DNA of 6,189 bases from Acidobacteriota bacterium (GCA_021781255.1 JAJXXG010000018.1:1-6189); one strand, 5' to 3'. Shown: positions 1-6,189, counted from the stretch's first letter. The notes: a model not told the origin generated them from the letters alone. Program-made: numbers and translations.

Positions 1-1
1 T

Positions 2-772
2 CTGCGAATCGAAGATGTGCCGGGAACCGAGGTGCAGTATCTCGCCTTCAACCTCCGCGATCCGCTGCTGAGCAACGTGGAGGTCCGGCGCGCGATTGCG
101 TATGCGATCGATCGGGGGCTGATTGTTCGTACGCTGCTGCGCGGCCATGCGCAACCTGCTGTGAGCCTGCTACCACCCTCGCATTGGGCATGGACGGGCG
201 ATGTGGATCAGTATGACTTTGACCCTGAGCGCGCCGAGAGACTGCTGGATGCTGCGGGATATCCGCGCGGCAGAGATGGCGTGCGCTTTCATCTCGCGAT
301 GAAGACGAGCACGACCGAAGATGCGCGCCTGCTTTCTGCGGTGCTGCAGCAGGAACTCTCGCGCGTAGGCATTGCGCTGGACCTGCGGAGCTATGAGTTT
401 GCAACGTTCTATTCCGATGTGACACGAGGCGCGTTTCAGATGTATTCACTGCGGTGGATCGGGGGAAATGAGCAGCCCGACATCTTCAATTATGTCTTTG
501 AAACGAAGCATTTTTCGCCTGGAGGAGCGAATCGCGGGCACTACTCCAACCCGAGGCTCGATGCGCTGCTGGAAGATGCGGCGCAGGCGACTGCGATGGG
601 GCAACGCAGGAAAGATTATGTGGAGGCGCAGCAGATTCTTGCACGCGACCTGCCCGCCGTGAACCTGTGGTATCTGGATACGGTGGTGGTGCACAACCAG
701 CGACTAGCGGACGTGAAGGCCTCTGCCTCAGGCAGTTACCGTTTTCTTGAGAGTGCCCGTATCGCGCCCTAG
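2..772 (+). CDS. Extracellular solute-binding protein family 5 (Dpp/Opp-type peptide ABC transporter), C-terminal part
   Basis: Likely the substrate-capturing subunit of an ABC importer for peptides or similar solutes, acting in the periplasm. The frame is open to the left edge, so the GTG at 17 is an internal valine, not a start. About 256 residues are visible, roughly half of a typical 500-550 residue family member. Numbering from the first full codon, family 5 signatures are YLAFNLRDPL (13-22), VRRAIAYAIDR (28-38), the DPERAERLLDAAGYP segment, LRWIGGNEQPD (150-160) and NRGHYSNPRLDALL (177-190), followed by a DLPAVNLWY-like segment typical of the C-terminal lobe. The signal peptide would lie outside the window. 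No permease or ATPase gene follows; the next gene is unrelated and 158 bases away, so this ends its unit. An SgrR-like regulator with a C-terminal solute-binding domain is a less likely alternative that the missing N-terminus would exclude. The family is certain; the ligand is unknown. Confidence 0.9.
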   Translation: MRIEDVPGTEVQYLAFNLRDPLLSNVEVRRAIAYAIDRGLIVRTLLRGHAQPAVSLLPPSHWAWTGDVDQYDFDPERAERLLDAAGYPRGRDGVRFHLAMKTSTTEDARLLSAVLQQELSRVGIALDLRSYEFATFYSDVTRGAFQMYSLRWIGGNEQPDIFNYVFETKHFSPGGANRGHYSNPRLDALLEDAAQATAMGQRRKDYVEAQQILARDLPAVNLWYLDTVVVHNQRLADVKASASGSYRFLESARIAP

Positions 773-915
773 CGCGGGCTCTTCAGCGTCACTTAAGGTT
801 TCTCGTCCCAGTCTGCAATTTTGGCGCAATAACGGTTTCATTCCTCGGTACTTTTTCTCAACTTTCCCCAGACATCTTTCGTCTATTGGATTGAAAGCCC
901 AGTGCGGCCCAAATT

Positions 916-923
916 GGACGGAG
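916..923 (+). promoter_or_regulatory. Ribosome binding site for the DUF5666-type gene
   Basis: GGACGGAG ends 7 bases before the GTG at 931 and supports that GTG as the start. The ATG at 935 is out of frame, and no in-frame ATG lies near a better site. I found no convincing -35/-10 pair upstream in 773-930. Confidence 0.6.
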
Positions 924-930
924 TGATCGG

Positions 931-2112
931 GTGAATGAATTGAGGAATCGCGCGTCACAAATCAGTATTCGCCTTTGCGCTGTGGCGCTGTTTGCGTGCC
1001 TGACTGGAGCGGCGGTGCTGGCACAGGCGCCAACGCGCTTTGTTGGCACCATAACAGCCGTGAATGGCACCACCCTGACGGTGAAAACAGATGCGGACGG
1101 GCCGCGCCAGGTTGCAGTGCCAGATTCCGCGGTGTTGAAGCGCGTAGCGCCTGGACAGAAGGATCTGAGCGCTGCCGTGGATATTCACCTTGCAGATCTG
1201 GAGACGGGTGACCGTGTGCTGGTCAAGCTGGCTCCGGCTGCTGAAGGCGAGACGGCGCAAGCGGCGCAGATTATCGCCATCAAAGCCGCGGACGTGGCTG
1301 AAAAGGCGCAGAAGGAACGCGAGGACTGGCAGCAGCGCGGCGTAGGCGGCCTGGTGAAGAGCGTGGATACATCCGCCGGGACGATTGTGTTGACCAGCGG
1401 AGCAGGCGCCACCGCGAAGACCGTAACCGTGCATGTAAGCAAGACGACCGTGCTGAAGCGGTATGCGGCAGATTCTGTCCGCTTCGATTTGGCGCAACCA
1501 GCGCCCATCGATGCGATTCACGCCGGAGATCAACTGCGGGCCAAGGGCGATAAGAATCCCGAAGGCACGGAAGTGAGTGCCGATGAGATTGTCTCAGGAA
1601 GTTTTCGCAATATCTCTGGAGTGATCACTTCGACGGACACGGCGAGCCAGTCGATCGTGGTGAAGGATCTGCTGACGAAGAAGCAAGTGACGGTGCACAT
1701 CACGCAGGATGCACAGATGCACTCTCTGCCTCCCATGATGGCGCAGATGCTGGCGGCGCGTTTGAAAGGCGGGGCTGCCGGCGCTCGCACGCAAGGCCCA
1801 AGCGGTGGCAACGGCGGAAACAGACCGCCATGGCCGGGGACCGGTGGGCAGAACGGCGCACGGAATGAAGCAAGCGGGCAAGGACAAAGCGGCAGCATGC
1901 AACAATTTCTGAGCCGCACGCCGGTGATTCAGTTCAGTGATTTGAAAAAGGGCGGCGCGGTGATGGTGGTATCAACCCAGGGCGCAGCTGAAGTCACTGC
2001 AATCAGCCTGCTCTCTGGCGTTGAACCGCTGTTGGAAGCGCCGGAGGCGAGCCAGAATCTGCTGGCCAACTGGAGCATGGGCTCCGGCGGCGGCGAGGAC
2101 GCAGCGCAATAG
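931..2112 (+). CDS. Secreted DUF5666 domain-containing protein with three repeat units
   Basis: A 393-residue exported protein of unknown biochemical role. Residues 1-33 form a signal peptide: basic start, hydrophobic stretch about 15-31, likely signal peptidase I cleavage after AQA (31-33). The mature protein has three related beta-rich units at about 37-118, 138-221 and 226-361. Each opens with a Gly-x-[IV] strand (GTITAVNGTTLTVKT; GLVKSVDTSAGTIVLTS; GVITSTDTASQSIVVKD). A [QT]V.V strand and a VLKR-like segment follow in units 1 and 2, then a [GD]-rich turn (LETGDRVLVKL; IHAGDQLRAKG; LKKGGAVMVVS). This fits small OB-like DUF5666 barrels. Unit 3 is interrupted at 280-322 by a Gly/Asn/Gln-rich, probably disordered loop. 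A tail of about 30 residues contains GVEPLL and NLLANWSMGSGGG. The start is GTG at 931, supported by the GGACGGAG site. The receptor gene starts 38 bases downstream, so the two are probably co-transcribed and act together at the envelope. The domain call is by pattern; the function is unknown. Confidence 0.85.
   Translation: MNELRNRASQISIRLCAVALFACLTGAAVLAQAPTRFVGTITAVNGTTLTVKTDADGPRQVAVPDSAVLKRVAPGQKDLSAAVDIHLADLETGDRVLVKLAPAAEGETAQAAQIIAIKAADVAEKAQKEREDWQQRGVGGLVKSVDTSAGTIVLTSGAGATAKTVTVHVSKTTVLKRYAADSVRFDLAQPAPIDAIHAGDQLRAKGDKNPEGTEVSADEIVSGSFRNISGVITSTDTASQSIVVKDLLTKKQVTVHITQDAQMHSLPPMMAQMLAARLKGGAAGARTQGPSGGNGGNRPPWPGTGGQNGARNEASGQGQSGSMQQFLSRTPVIQFSDLKKGGAVMVVSTQGAAEVTAISLLSGVEPLLEAPEASQNLLANWSMGSGGGEDAAQ
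1768..1896 (+). repeat. Low-complexity Gly/Asn/Gln-rich coding segment inside DUF5666 unit 3
   Basis: Codons 280-322 of the DUF5666-type gene encode 43 residues, 15 of them glycine, with many Asn, Gln, Ser, Ala and Pro and one Trp. There is no strict DNA-level repeat. It lies between the second and last strands of unit 3, where units 1 and 2 have short ordinary connections, so it reads as a flexible loop inserted into an otherwise regular domain. Confidence 0.65.
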
Positions 2113-2130
2113 GGACAAGCAGCTTGGAAC

Positions 2131-2140
2131 AGGTGAGGAG
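2131..2140 (+). promoter_or_regulatory. Ribosome binding site that decides the receptor start
   Basis: AGGTGAGGAG is a close match to the anti-Shine-Dalgarno complement and ends 10 bases before the GTG at 2151. It favours that GTG over the in-frame TTG at 2124 and GTG at 2133, both of which lie upstream of or within this purine-rich tract. Confidence 0.6.
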
Positions 2141-2150
2141 CACAGGCGAA

Positions 2151-5100
2151 GTGTACTCAAAATTGCATTGGACGATTCATTTTCTGATTGCGTTTCTGCT
2201 GGGTCTAGCGACGCTGGCTGCCCATGCGCAGCCAGACCAGAGCGCGACGGCGGCGGCGATCCACGGACATGTGACGGATCCGAGCGGAGCATTAATTCCT
2301 GGCGCCGAGGTCTCCATCACAAAAGCGATGGGCGCAGAGACGCACACAACAACAGCCGACGCCAGCGGCGTGTATCAGGTGCAGGGGCTCGCGCCGGGTG
2401 GATACACGGTGAGCGTCAGTTCTCCGGGATTTGCGTCGTTTCAGTCGCAGACGATTACGCTGGCTGCAGGACAATTGAAGCGCGTCGATGTAACGATGGC
2501 GATTCAGACCGAGCAGCAGAACGTCGTGGTCACGGACGATACGCCCACGGTGAATGTGGAGGCGGGCGGGAACAGCAACACGATTGTGCTGAAGGGCAAG
2601 GATCTGGACACGCTCTCTGATGACCCGGACGAGCTGTCGAACGAGTTGCAGGCGCTGGCGGGACCTTCTGCCGGCCCGAATGGCGGACAGATTTACATTG
2701 ACGGATTCACGGGCGGACAACTCCCGCCAAAGTCGGCGATCCGCGAGATTCGCATCAACCAGAATCCCTTTTCGGCGGAGTTTGACAAGCTGGGCTACGG
2801 ACGCATCGAGATTCTCACCAAGCCCGGAACCGACAAGCTGCACGGGCAGTTCTTCATTCAGGGGAACGCCAGCGGCCTGAACACAGGCAACCCGTTCATC
2901 CAGAATGTGCCGCCCTACAATCGCATCCAGTACAACGGCACGGTCAGCGGCGCGCTCTCAAAGAAGGCGTCGTTCTTTATGAGCATGGAGCAGCGCGATA
3001 ATCACGACGAACAGGTGTATGTGTATTACCCGGCGGTGCTGGATCCGACGACGAACAGCTATGCAATTTCAACTACACAGACGTCCGGCGCGCTTGCAAA
3101 CCCGCACAATCACATTGATCTGTCTCCCCGCATCGATCTGCAGCTTGGGCAGAACAACACATTGACGCTGCGCTATCAGTATTTCTATGACTCCGAGTCG
3201 GGCGATATCGGATCGCAGCAATTGCCGACTCAGTCGGTCACATCAACTTCGAAAGAACATACATTCCAGCTGAGCGACTCGCAGATCATCAATGACCACA
3301 TGGTCAACGAAACGCACATTGAGTACCGGCGCGCGCTGGACTCGATCGCCCCTGTGAGCACGGCGCCTACGATTTCAGTGGCGAGCAATTTCACAAGCGG
3401 CGGGGCTTCGAGCGGTTCGTCACTGTCCCATGGCGATCATTTTGAGCTGCAAAACTTCACAACGATGACGCTTGGTTCGCAGGCAATCAAGTTTGGCGCG
3501 TGGCTGCGTGATGATCGGGAAGCGTTGAATGCCTTCGGAAATCGTAACGGCACGCTGGTCTTTACGGATGATGAGTATGCCCAGGCGCTTACGGCTCTGG
3601 CGAACGGGCAGAACCTGAGTTCACTCGGGAGCAACATTGTGAATCTCAGCGTTACCGCAGGCCAGACGGCTTACACCGCAAATGTCTTCAATGGCTCCTT
3701 GTTTGTGCAGGACGACTGGAAAGTGAATCCGCGCCTGACGCTTTCCGGCGGCATCCGCTGGGAGACGCAGAACCACATCGCCGACCATAACGACTGGGCG
3801 CCGCGCGTGGCAGTCGCCTACGCGTTGGACGCCAAGGGCAACAAGCCGGCAAAGACAGTACTGCGCGGTGGTTACGGCATCTTCTACGACCGCTTCGGCA
3901 TCAACCGGCTGATGCTGGCGACGCAGCAGAGCATTCACTCCGGGCAGGTACAGATCAGTTCGCAATCAGCTTCGTGCCTGAGTGGTACCAGCCTGACTCA
4001 GGTTGATTTTTCAGGCTGCCTGCCAGCAGCGCCCTACACCCCAAACTCCCTTTCCACGCTGATCCAGGTTGCGCCGGGTTTCCACGCGCCGTATACACAC
4101 CAGCTGGGCGGCAGCATTGAGCGGCAAGTGACAAAATCAATTACCGGGACTGTCACGTATTTGCACTCATATGGCGTGCATCAGGTGGTGACGATCAATG
4201 CGAATGCATACTTGCCGGGGACCTATCAGTACGGGAGCACGACGTTGACTGGCACGCGGCCGGATCCTTCACTGGGAATCATCCGCCAGTATATGCCCGA
4301 GGCGGTCTTCAAGCAGGACCAGGTGATCGCCAATATCAATGCGCGCATTTCGCCGAACTTCAATGTATTTGGTTTTTACAACCTTGCCTGGGCCAATACG
4401 GATGACGCGGGCGGTACGGCCTCGAACTCCTACAACCTGCAACAGGATTACGGTCCGGCATCGTTTGTCTCGCGGCACATGGTCTTTATGATGGGCAACT
4501 ACATGGGGCCCTTGGGACTGCGCTTCAATCCCTTTATCGTGGCGCGTTCGGGCAGACCGTTCAATTTTGTATCGGGCCATGACCTTACGGGTGACAACTT
4601 CCTCAATAATCGCCCAGCCTACGCGCCCACCGCAGATTGCCAACCGCCCTATAGTACCCACCCGCGCTACGTGCAGACGTTCCTTGGATGCCTGGATACG
4701 CAACCGGTGGTTGGCGAGAATTTGCTTCCGATGAATTTTGGCGCAGGTCCTCCATCGGTAGCTGTGAATATGCGGATCAGCCGAACATTTGGCATTGGAC
4801 CGAAGGTTGAGGGGCAGGTTGGTGGTCCTATGTTTGGCGGCCCTGGCGGCGGCCCGCGCGGAGGTGGTCCCAGAGGCGGCGGCCCCGGAGGGGGCCTTGG
4901 ACCCGGCGGATTGGGTGGCGGTGGAGGCAGACCGCCGGGAATGGGTGGGCAGACTCAGGCGCATCGATACAATCTCACATTTACGGCGCAGGCTATGAAT
5001 CTGTTTAACAACGTGAACTACGGAATGCCGACGGGCACGATTGATCCAACGACTGTGCTGGACTCGAACAACACCGTCACAGGCGTGACGCCGAATGCGG

Positions 5101-5192
5101 GCTTCGATCGCTCCACGAGCCTTGCGGGGCAGATCTTCTCGATGGGACCGGCATCACGGCGCATCTTTGTGCAGGCTATCTTCTCATTCTGA
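2151..5192 (+). CDS. TonB-dependent receptor-like outer-membrane protein with carboxypeptidase regulatory-like domain (Oar type)
   Basis: A large outer-membrane beta-barrel protein, 1013 residues from the GTG at 2151, presumably for uptake or surface binding of an unknown ligand. Residues 1-26 are a signal peptide (MYSKLHW, hydrophobic core, AHA cleavage). Residues 36-117 form a carboxypeptidase regulatory-like (CarboxypepD_reg) domain: GHVTDPSGALIPGAEV, GVYQVQGLAPGGYTVSV, SPGF. Residues 141-228 are plug-like: IVLKGKDLDTLSDDPDE, QALAGPSAGPNGGQIYIDGF, IREIRINQNPFS and GYGRIEILTKPGTDK. The rest is barrel with alternating strands such as FVQDDWKVNPRLTLSGGIRW and VLRGGYGIFYDRF. It ends in RRIFVQAIFSF, a C-terminal aromatic assembly signal. 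Oddities are a 43-residue Gly/Pro/Arg insertion at 891-933 and exactly four cysteines in two close pairs (609/623, 830/847). I see no clear TonB box. It lies 38 bases after the DUF5666-type gene and is followed by a strong terminator, consistent with one operon. The start could instead be TTG at 2124 (1022 residues). The family is confident; the substrate is not known. Confidence 0.9.
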   Translation: MYSKLHWTIHFLIAFLLGLATLAAHAQPDQSATAAAIHGHVTDPSGALIPGAEVSITKAMGAETHTTTADASGVYQVQGLAPGGYTVSVSSPGFASFQSQTITLAAGQLKRVDVTMAIQTEQQNVVVTDDTPTVNVEAGGNSNTIVLKGKDLDTLSDDPDELSNELQALAGPSAGPNGGQIYIDGFTGGQLPPKSAIREIRINQNPFSAEFDKLGYGRIEILTKPGTDKLHGQFFIQGNASGLNTGNPFIQNVPPYNRIQYNGTVSGALSKKASFFMSMEQRDNHDEQVYVYYPAVLDPTTNSYAISTTQTSGALANPHNHIDLSPRIDLQLGQNNTLTLRYQYFYDSESGDIGSQQLPTQSVTSTSKEHTFQLSDSQIINDHMVNETHIEYRRALDSIAPVSTAPTISVASNFTSGGASSGSSLSHGDHFELQNFTTMTLGSQAIKFGAWLRDDREALNAFGNRNGTLVFTDDEYAQALTALANGQNLSSLGSNIVNLSVTAGQTAYTANVFNGSLFVQDDWKVNPRLTLSGGIRWETQNHIADHNDWAPRVAVAYALDAKGNKPAKTVLRGGYGIFYDRFGINRLMLATQQSIHSGQVQISSQSASCLSGTSLTQVDFSGCLPAAPYTPNSLSTLIQVAPGFHAPYTHQLGGSIERQVTKSITGTVTYLHSYGVHQVVTINANAYLPGTYQYGSTTLTGTRPDPSLGIIRQYMPEAVFKQDQVIANINARISPNFNVFGFYNLAWANTDDAGGTASNSYNLQQDYGPASFVSRHMVFMMGNYMGPLGLRFNPFIVARSGRPFNFVSGHDLTGDNFLNNRPAYAPTADCQPPYSTHPRYVQTFLGCLDTQPVVGENLLPMNFGAGPPSVAVNMRISRTFGIGPKVEGQVGGPMFGGPGGGPRGGGPRGGGPGGGLGPGGLGGGGGRPPGMGGQTQAHRYNLTFTAQAMNLFNNVNYGMPTGTIDPTTVLDSNNTVTGVTPNAGFDRSTSLAGQIFSMGPASRRIFVQAIFSF
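4821..4949 (+). repeat. Gly/Pro/Arg-rich low-complexity insertion in the receptor
   Basis: Forty-three codons encode a segment of 27 Gly, 8 Pro, 3 Arg, 2 Met, 2 Leu and 1 Phe, with units such as GGGPR and GGP. The five-residue unit PRGGG occurs twice in tandem (codons from 4851 to 4880), and all five codon pairs differ synonymously. It sits between the strand ending VEGQV and the strand starting HRYNLTFTAQAM, near the barrel C-terminus. It probably forms a long flexible loop or periplasmic turn. Confidence 0.8.
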
Positions 5193-5207
5193 CGGGGCAA
5201 GCATGCG

Positions 5208-5247
5208 ATCCTGCGACGGGCACCTAGCCGTCGCAGGATTTTTGTTT
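5208..5247 (+). terminator. Rho-independent terminator of the receptor transcription unit
   Basis: A perfect 12-bp inverted repeat (ATCCTGCGACGG at 5208-5219, CCGTCGCAGGAT at 5228-5239) encloses an 8-base loop and runs into TTTTTGTTT (5239-5247). It starts 15 bases after the receptor stop codon. The T tract lies only on the plus-strand side, so it fits termination of the DUF5666/receptor unit. The convergent mannosidase gene would meet the same stem but without a U tract. Confidence 0.9.
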
Positions 5248-5250
5248 AGC

Positions 5251-6189
5251 CTAGCGCGTCGCCTCGATGGTCGGCGCACTCGGGTCATGCTTGAAAGCAT
5301 CAGTGAGCGAGACAACACTGATGTCGGACTTCAAGGCATCGAGCGCAGCTGGAGAAGTGACAGCGATCTCTCTCGTCTCTCCGGGCATGAGGTCGAAGTA
5401 GTTGTCTGAGACAGTAGCATCGAGATTGCCAAATGAAAGATATACATCGCGTGCAAGTACCGGTGAGGTCACACGCACGGTGTACTTCCCTTTCTCGCCG
5501 GAGACAGCGGTGGAAAGAACCGCCGGCTTGAGATGCACCTCTTTGACCGGCGCGAGATAGGCAATGTTGCGGGACATTTCTTCGCCGCCAGCGATGAGCC
5601 GGGCAACAATGAACACGCGTGACGTGTCGGCTGCGCCTGCTTCAGTGAGCTTTGCAAGAGGCCAGTCGAGATAGACCTTGCTGGCAAGCGCCTCGATGCT
5701 GACTTCGCGCTTGTCTTCGAGCAGGACCTTGCCGTCAAAGTCCATCAAGCTCACATCGAGCGTGGCAGGCAGCGCGCTGGTCTTATCCGAGACAACATAG
5801 ATGCGCATGGAGCCGCCTTCTTCATGCGGTGAAACGAGAACCGGAGCGTAGAAGCGTCGCGCGTAGTATTGCAAGGCCTTCCAGCGGCCGTCGTAGTCGA
5901 TGCTGGACCAGGACGCGACCGGCCAGCAGTCGTTCAACTGCCAGTAGATGGAGCCCATCGTTTCTGGACGGCTGCGGCGAAAATACTCCGCGCCAATCTT
6001 GATGCCCTCGGCCTGCAGCACCTGGCTCACGTAAAGGAAGCTGGTGAAGTCCTTCGGCTCAGGGTAGTCGCGCAGCAGGTAGTCGTGAATGATGGAGTTG
6101 CCTTCGTTGTTCTTCTGGTGCGAGAGCATAACCGGCGTGAAGATGCTGGTGCGGTCTTCCGGCAGCGTAAACGTCTCGATGGTGCGCAT
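5251..6189 (-). CDS. Beta-mannosidase (glycoside hydrolase family 2), C-terminal part
   Basis: Hydrolyses terminal beta-D-mannose from manno-oligosaccharides or glycans; probably exported, but the N-terminus is outside the window. About 312 residues are visible of a usual 850-900. The family hallmark GSIYWQLNDCWPVASWSS followed by IDYDGRWK is at visible residues 79-104 and closes the catalytic barrel. LSHQKNNEGN at 22-31 also fits the barrel. Two Ig-like beta domains follow: about 125-220 (MRIYVVSDK... to NIAYLAP) and 221-305, the latter with SDNYFDLMPGE at 261-271. In this family the nucleophile glutamate sits in an SE[FY]GFQS-type motif just before the MRT-like sequence, so both catalytic glutamates should lie beyond the right edge. 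The ATG at 6187-6189 is therefore very likely an internal methionine. The gene converges on the receptor gene, with stops 58 bases apart and the terminator between them. No frameshift is seen in the visible part. Confidence 0.92.
   Translation of the reverse strand: MRTIETFTLPEDRTSIFTPVMLSHQKNNEGNSIIHDYLLRDYPEPKDFTSFLYVSQVLQAEGIKIGAEYFRRSRPETMGSIYWQLNDCWPVASWSSIDYDGRWKALQYYARRFYAPVLVSPHEEGGSMRIYVVSDKTSALPATLDVSLMDFDGKVLLEDKREVSIEALASKVYLDWPLAKLTEAGAADTSRVFIVARLIAGGEEMSRNIAYLAPVKEVHLKPAVLSTAVSGEKGKYTVRVTSPVLARDVYLSFGNLDATVSDNYFDLMPGETREIAVTSPAALDALKSDISVVSLTDAFKHDPSAPTIEATR

Noticed and set aside
17..19. GTG as the start of the solute-binding protein
   Set aside because: The frame is open to the window edge, no ribosome binding site precedes it, and the sequence begins in the middle of the conserved family 5 fold.
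755..779. Inverted repeat around the solute-binding protein stop (GCCC..GCGC-CCTA-GCGC GGGC)
   Set aside because: The stem needs a 5-base bulge and no T tract follows, so it is not convincing as a terminator.
773..930. Search for a promoter of the DUF5666/receptor unit
   Set aside because: Candidate boxes such as TTAAGG (793) with CAATTT (816) at 17 bases, or TTGAAA (891) without a -10, match consensus too poorly to call.
985..1002. Possible lipobox (LFAC, residues 20-23) in the DUF5666-type protein
   Set aside because: Phe at position -2 is atypical, and the hydrophobic stretch continues past the Cys to a normal AQA signal peptidase I site.
955..1533. Minus-strand open frame (192 codons) opposite the DUF5666-type gene
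   Set aside because: Its Arg/His/Gln/Cys-rich composition, lack of domain pattern and full overlap with a clear plus-strand gene with signal peptide and repeats mark it as a shadow.
2021..2620. Plus-strand open frame overlapping the end of the DUF5666-type gene and the start of the receptor gene
   Set aside because: Its translation is Arg/Gly/Cys-rich without family features, while the competing frames show a signal peptide and a regulatory-like domain.
4269..4964. Long minus-strand open frame (231 codons) inside the receptor gene
   Set aside because: It is rich in Arg, His and Ala with no recognisable domain, and lies wholly antisense to a well-supported barrel-coding region; G+C-rich genes often give such shadows.
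5095..5409. Plus-strand open frame of 104 codons spanning the receptor end and the mannosidase end
   Set aside because: It crosses the terminator hairpin and overlaps two real genes; no domain is seen.
6187..6189. ATG at the right edge as the mannosidase start
   Set aside because: The protein begins mid-way through the catalytic barrel there; the family has about 550 further residues upstream, so this is an internal codon.

Overview
The window looks like chromosomal DNA from an acidobacterium, most likely a Terriglobia/Granulicella-type soil lineage. This is inferred from family content and G+C-rich, CTG-heavy codon use; no phylogenetic marker is present. The strongest hint is the pairing of a secreted DUF5666-type protein with a TonB-receptor-like protein that carries an N-terminal carboxypeptidase regulatory-like domain, a combination I associate with this phylum.

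Layout: (1) 2-772, plus strand, the C-terminal half of a family 5 (Dpp/Opp-type) extracellular solute-binding protein whose start lies before the window. (2) 773-930, a 158-base gap with no confident promoter or terminator; it ends in the ribosome binding site of the next gene. (3) 931-2112, plus strand, a secreted protein built from three related DUF5666-like units, the third interrupted by a Gly/Asn/Gln-rich loop. (4) 2151-5192, plus strand, an outer-membrane receptor of the Oar/TonB-dependent type: signal peptide, regulatory-like domain, plug-like region, beta-barrel, with a 43-residue Gly/Pro/Arg insertion near the C-terminus. (5) 5208-5247, a strong rho-independent terminator. (6) 5251-6189, minus strand, the C-terminal third of a glycoside hydrolase family 2 beta-mannosidase, converging on the receptor gene; its N-terminal part and catalytic nucleophile lie beyond the right edge.

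Genes 3 and 4 are separated by 38 bases, point the same way and share one terminator, so they probably form a two-gene transcription unit for the cell envelope. The small exported protein would sit in the periplasm or at the surface, and the receptor in the outer membrane. The substrate is not evident. The neighbouring beta-mannosidase could suggest glycan use, but it is on the opposite strand and no SusD-type partner is visible. The solute-binding protein looks like the end of a separate upstream unit.

The part most worth a second look is the DUF5666/receptor pair. Both proteins carry a flexible Gly-rich insertion at a defined internal position, and in the receptor the repeat is kept at the amino-acid level despite complete synonymous divergence between two adjacent copies.
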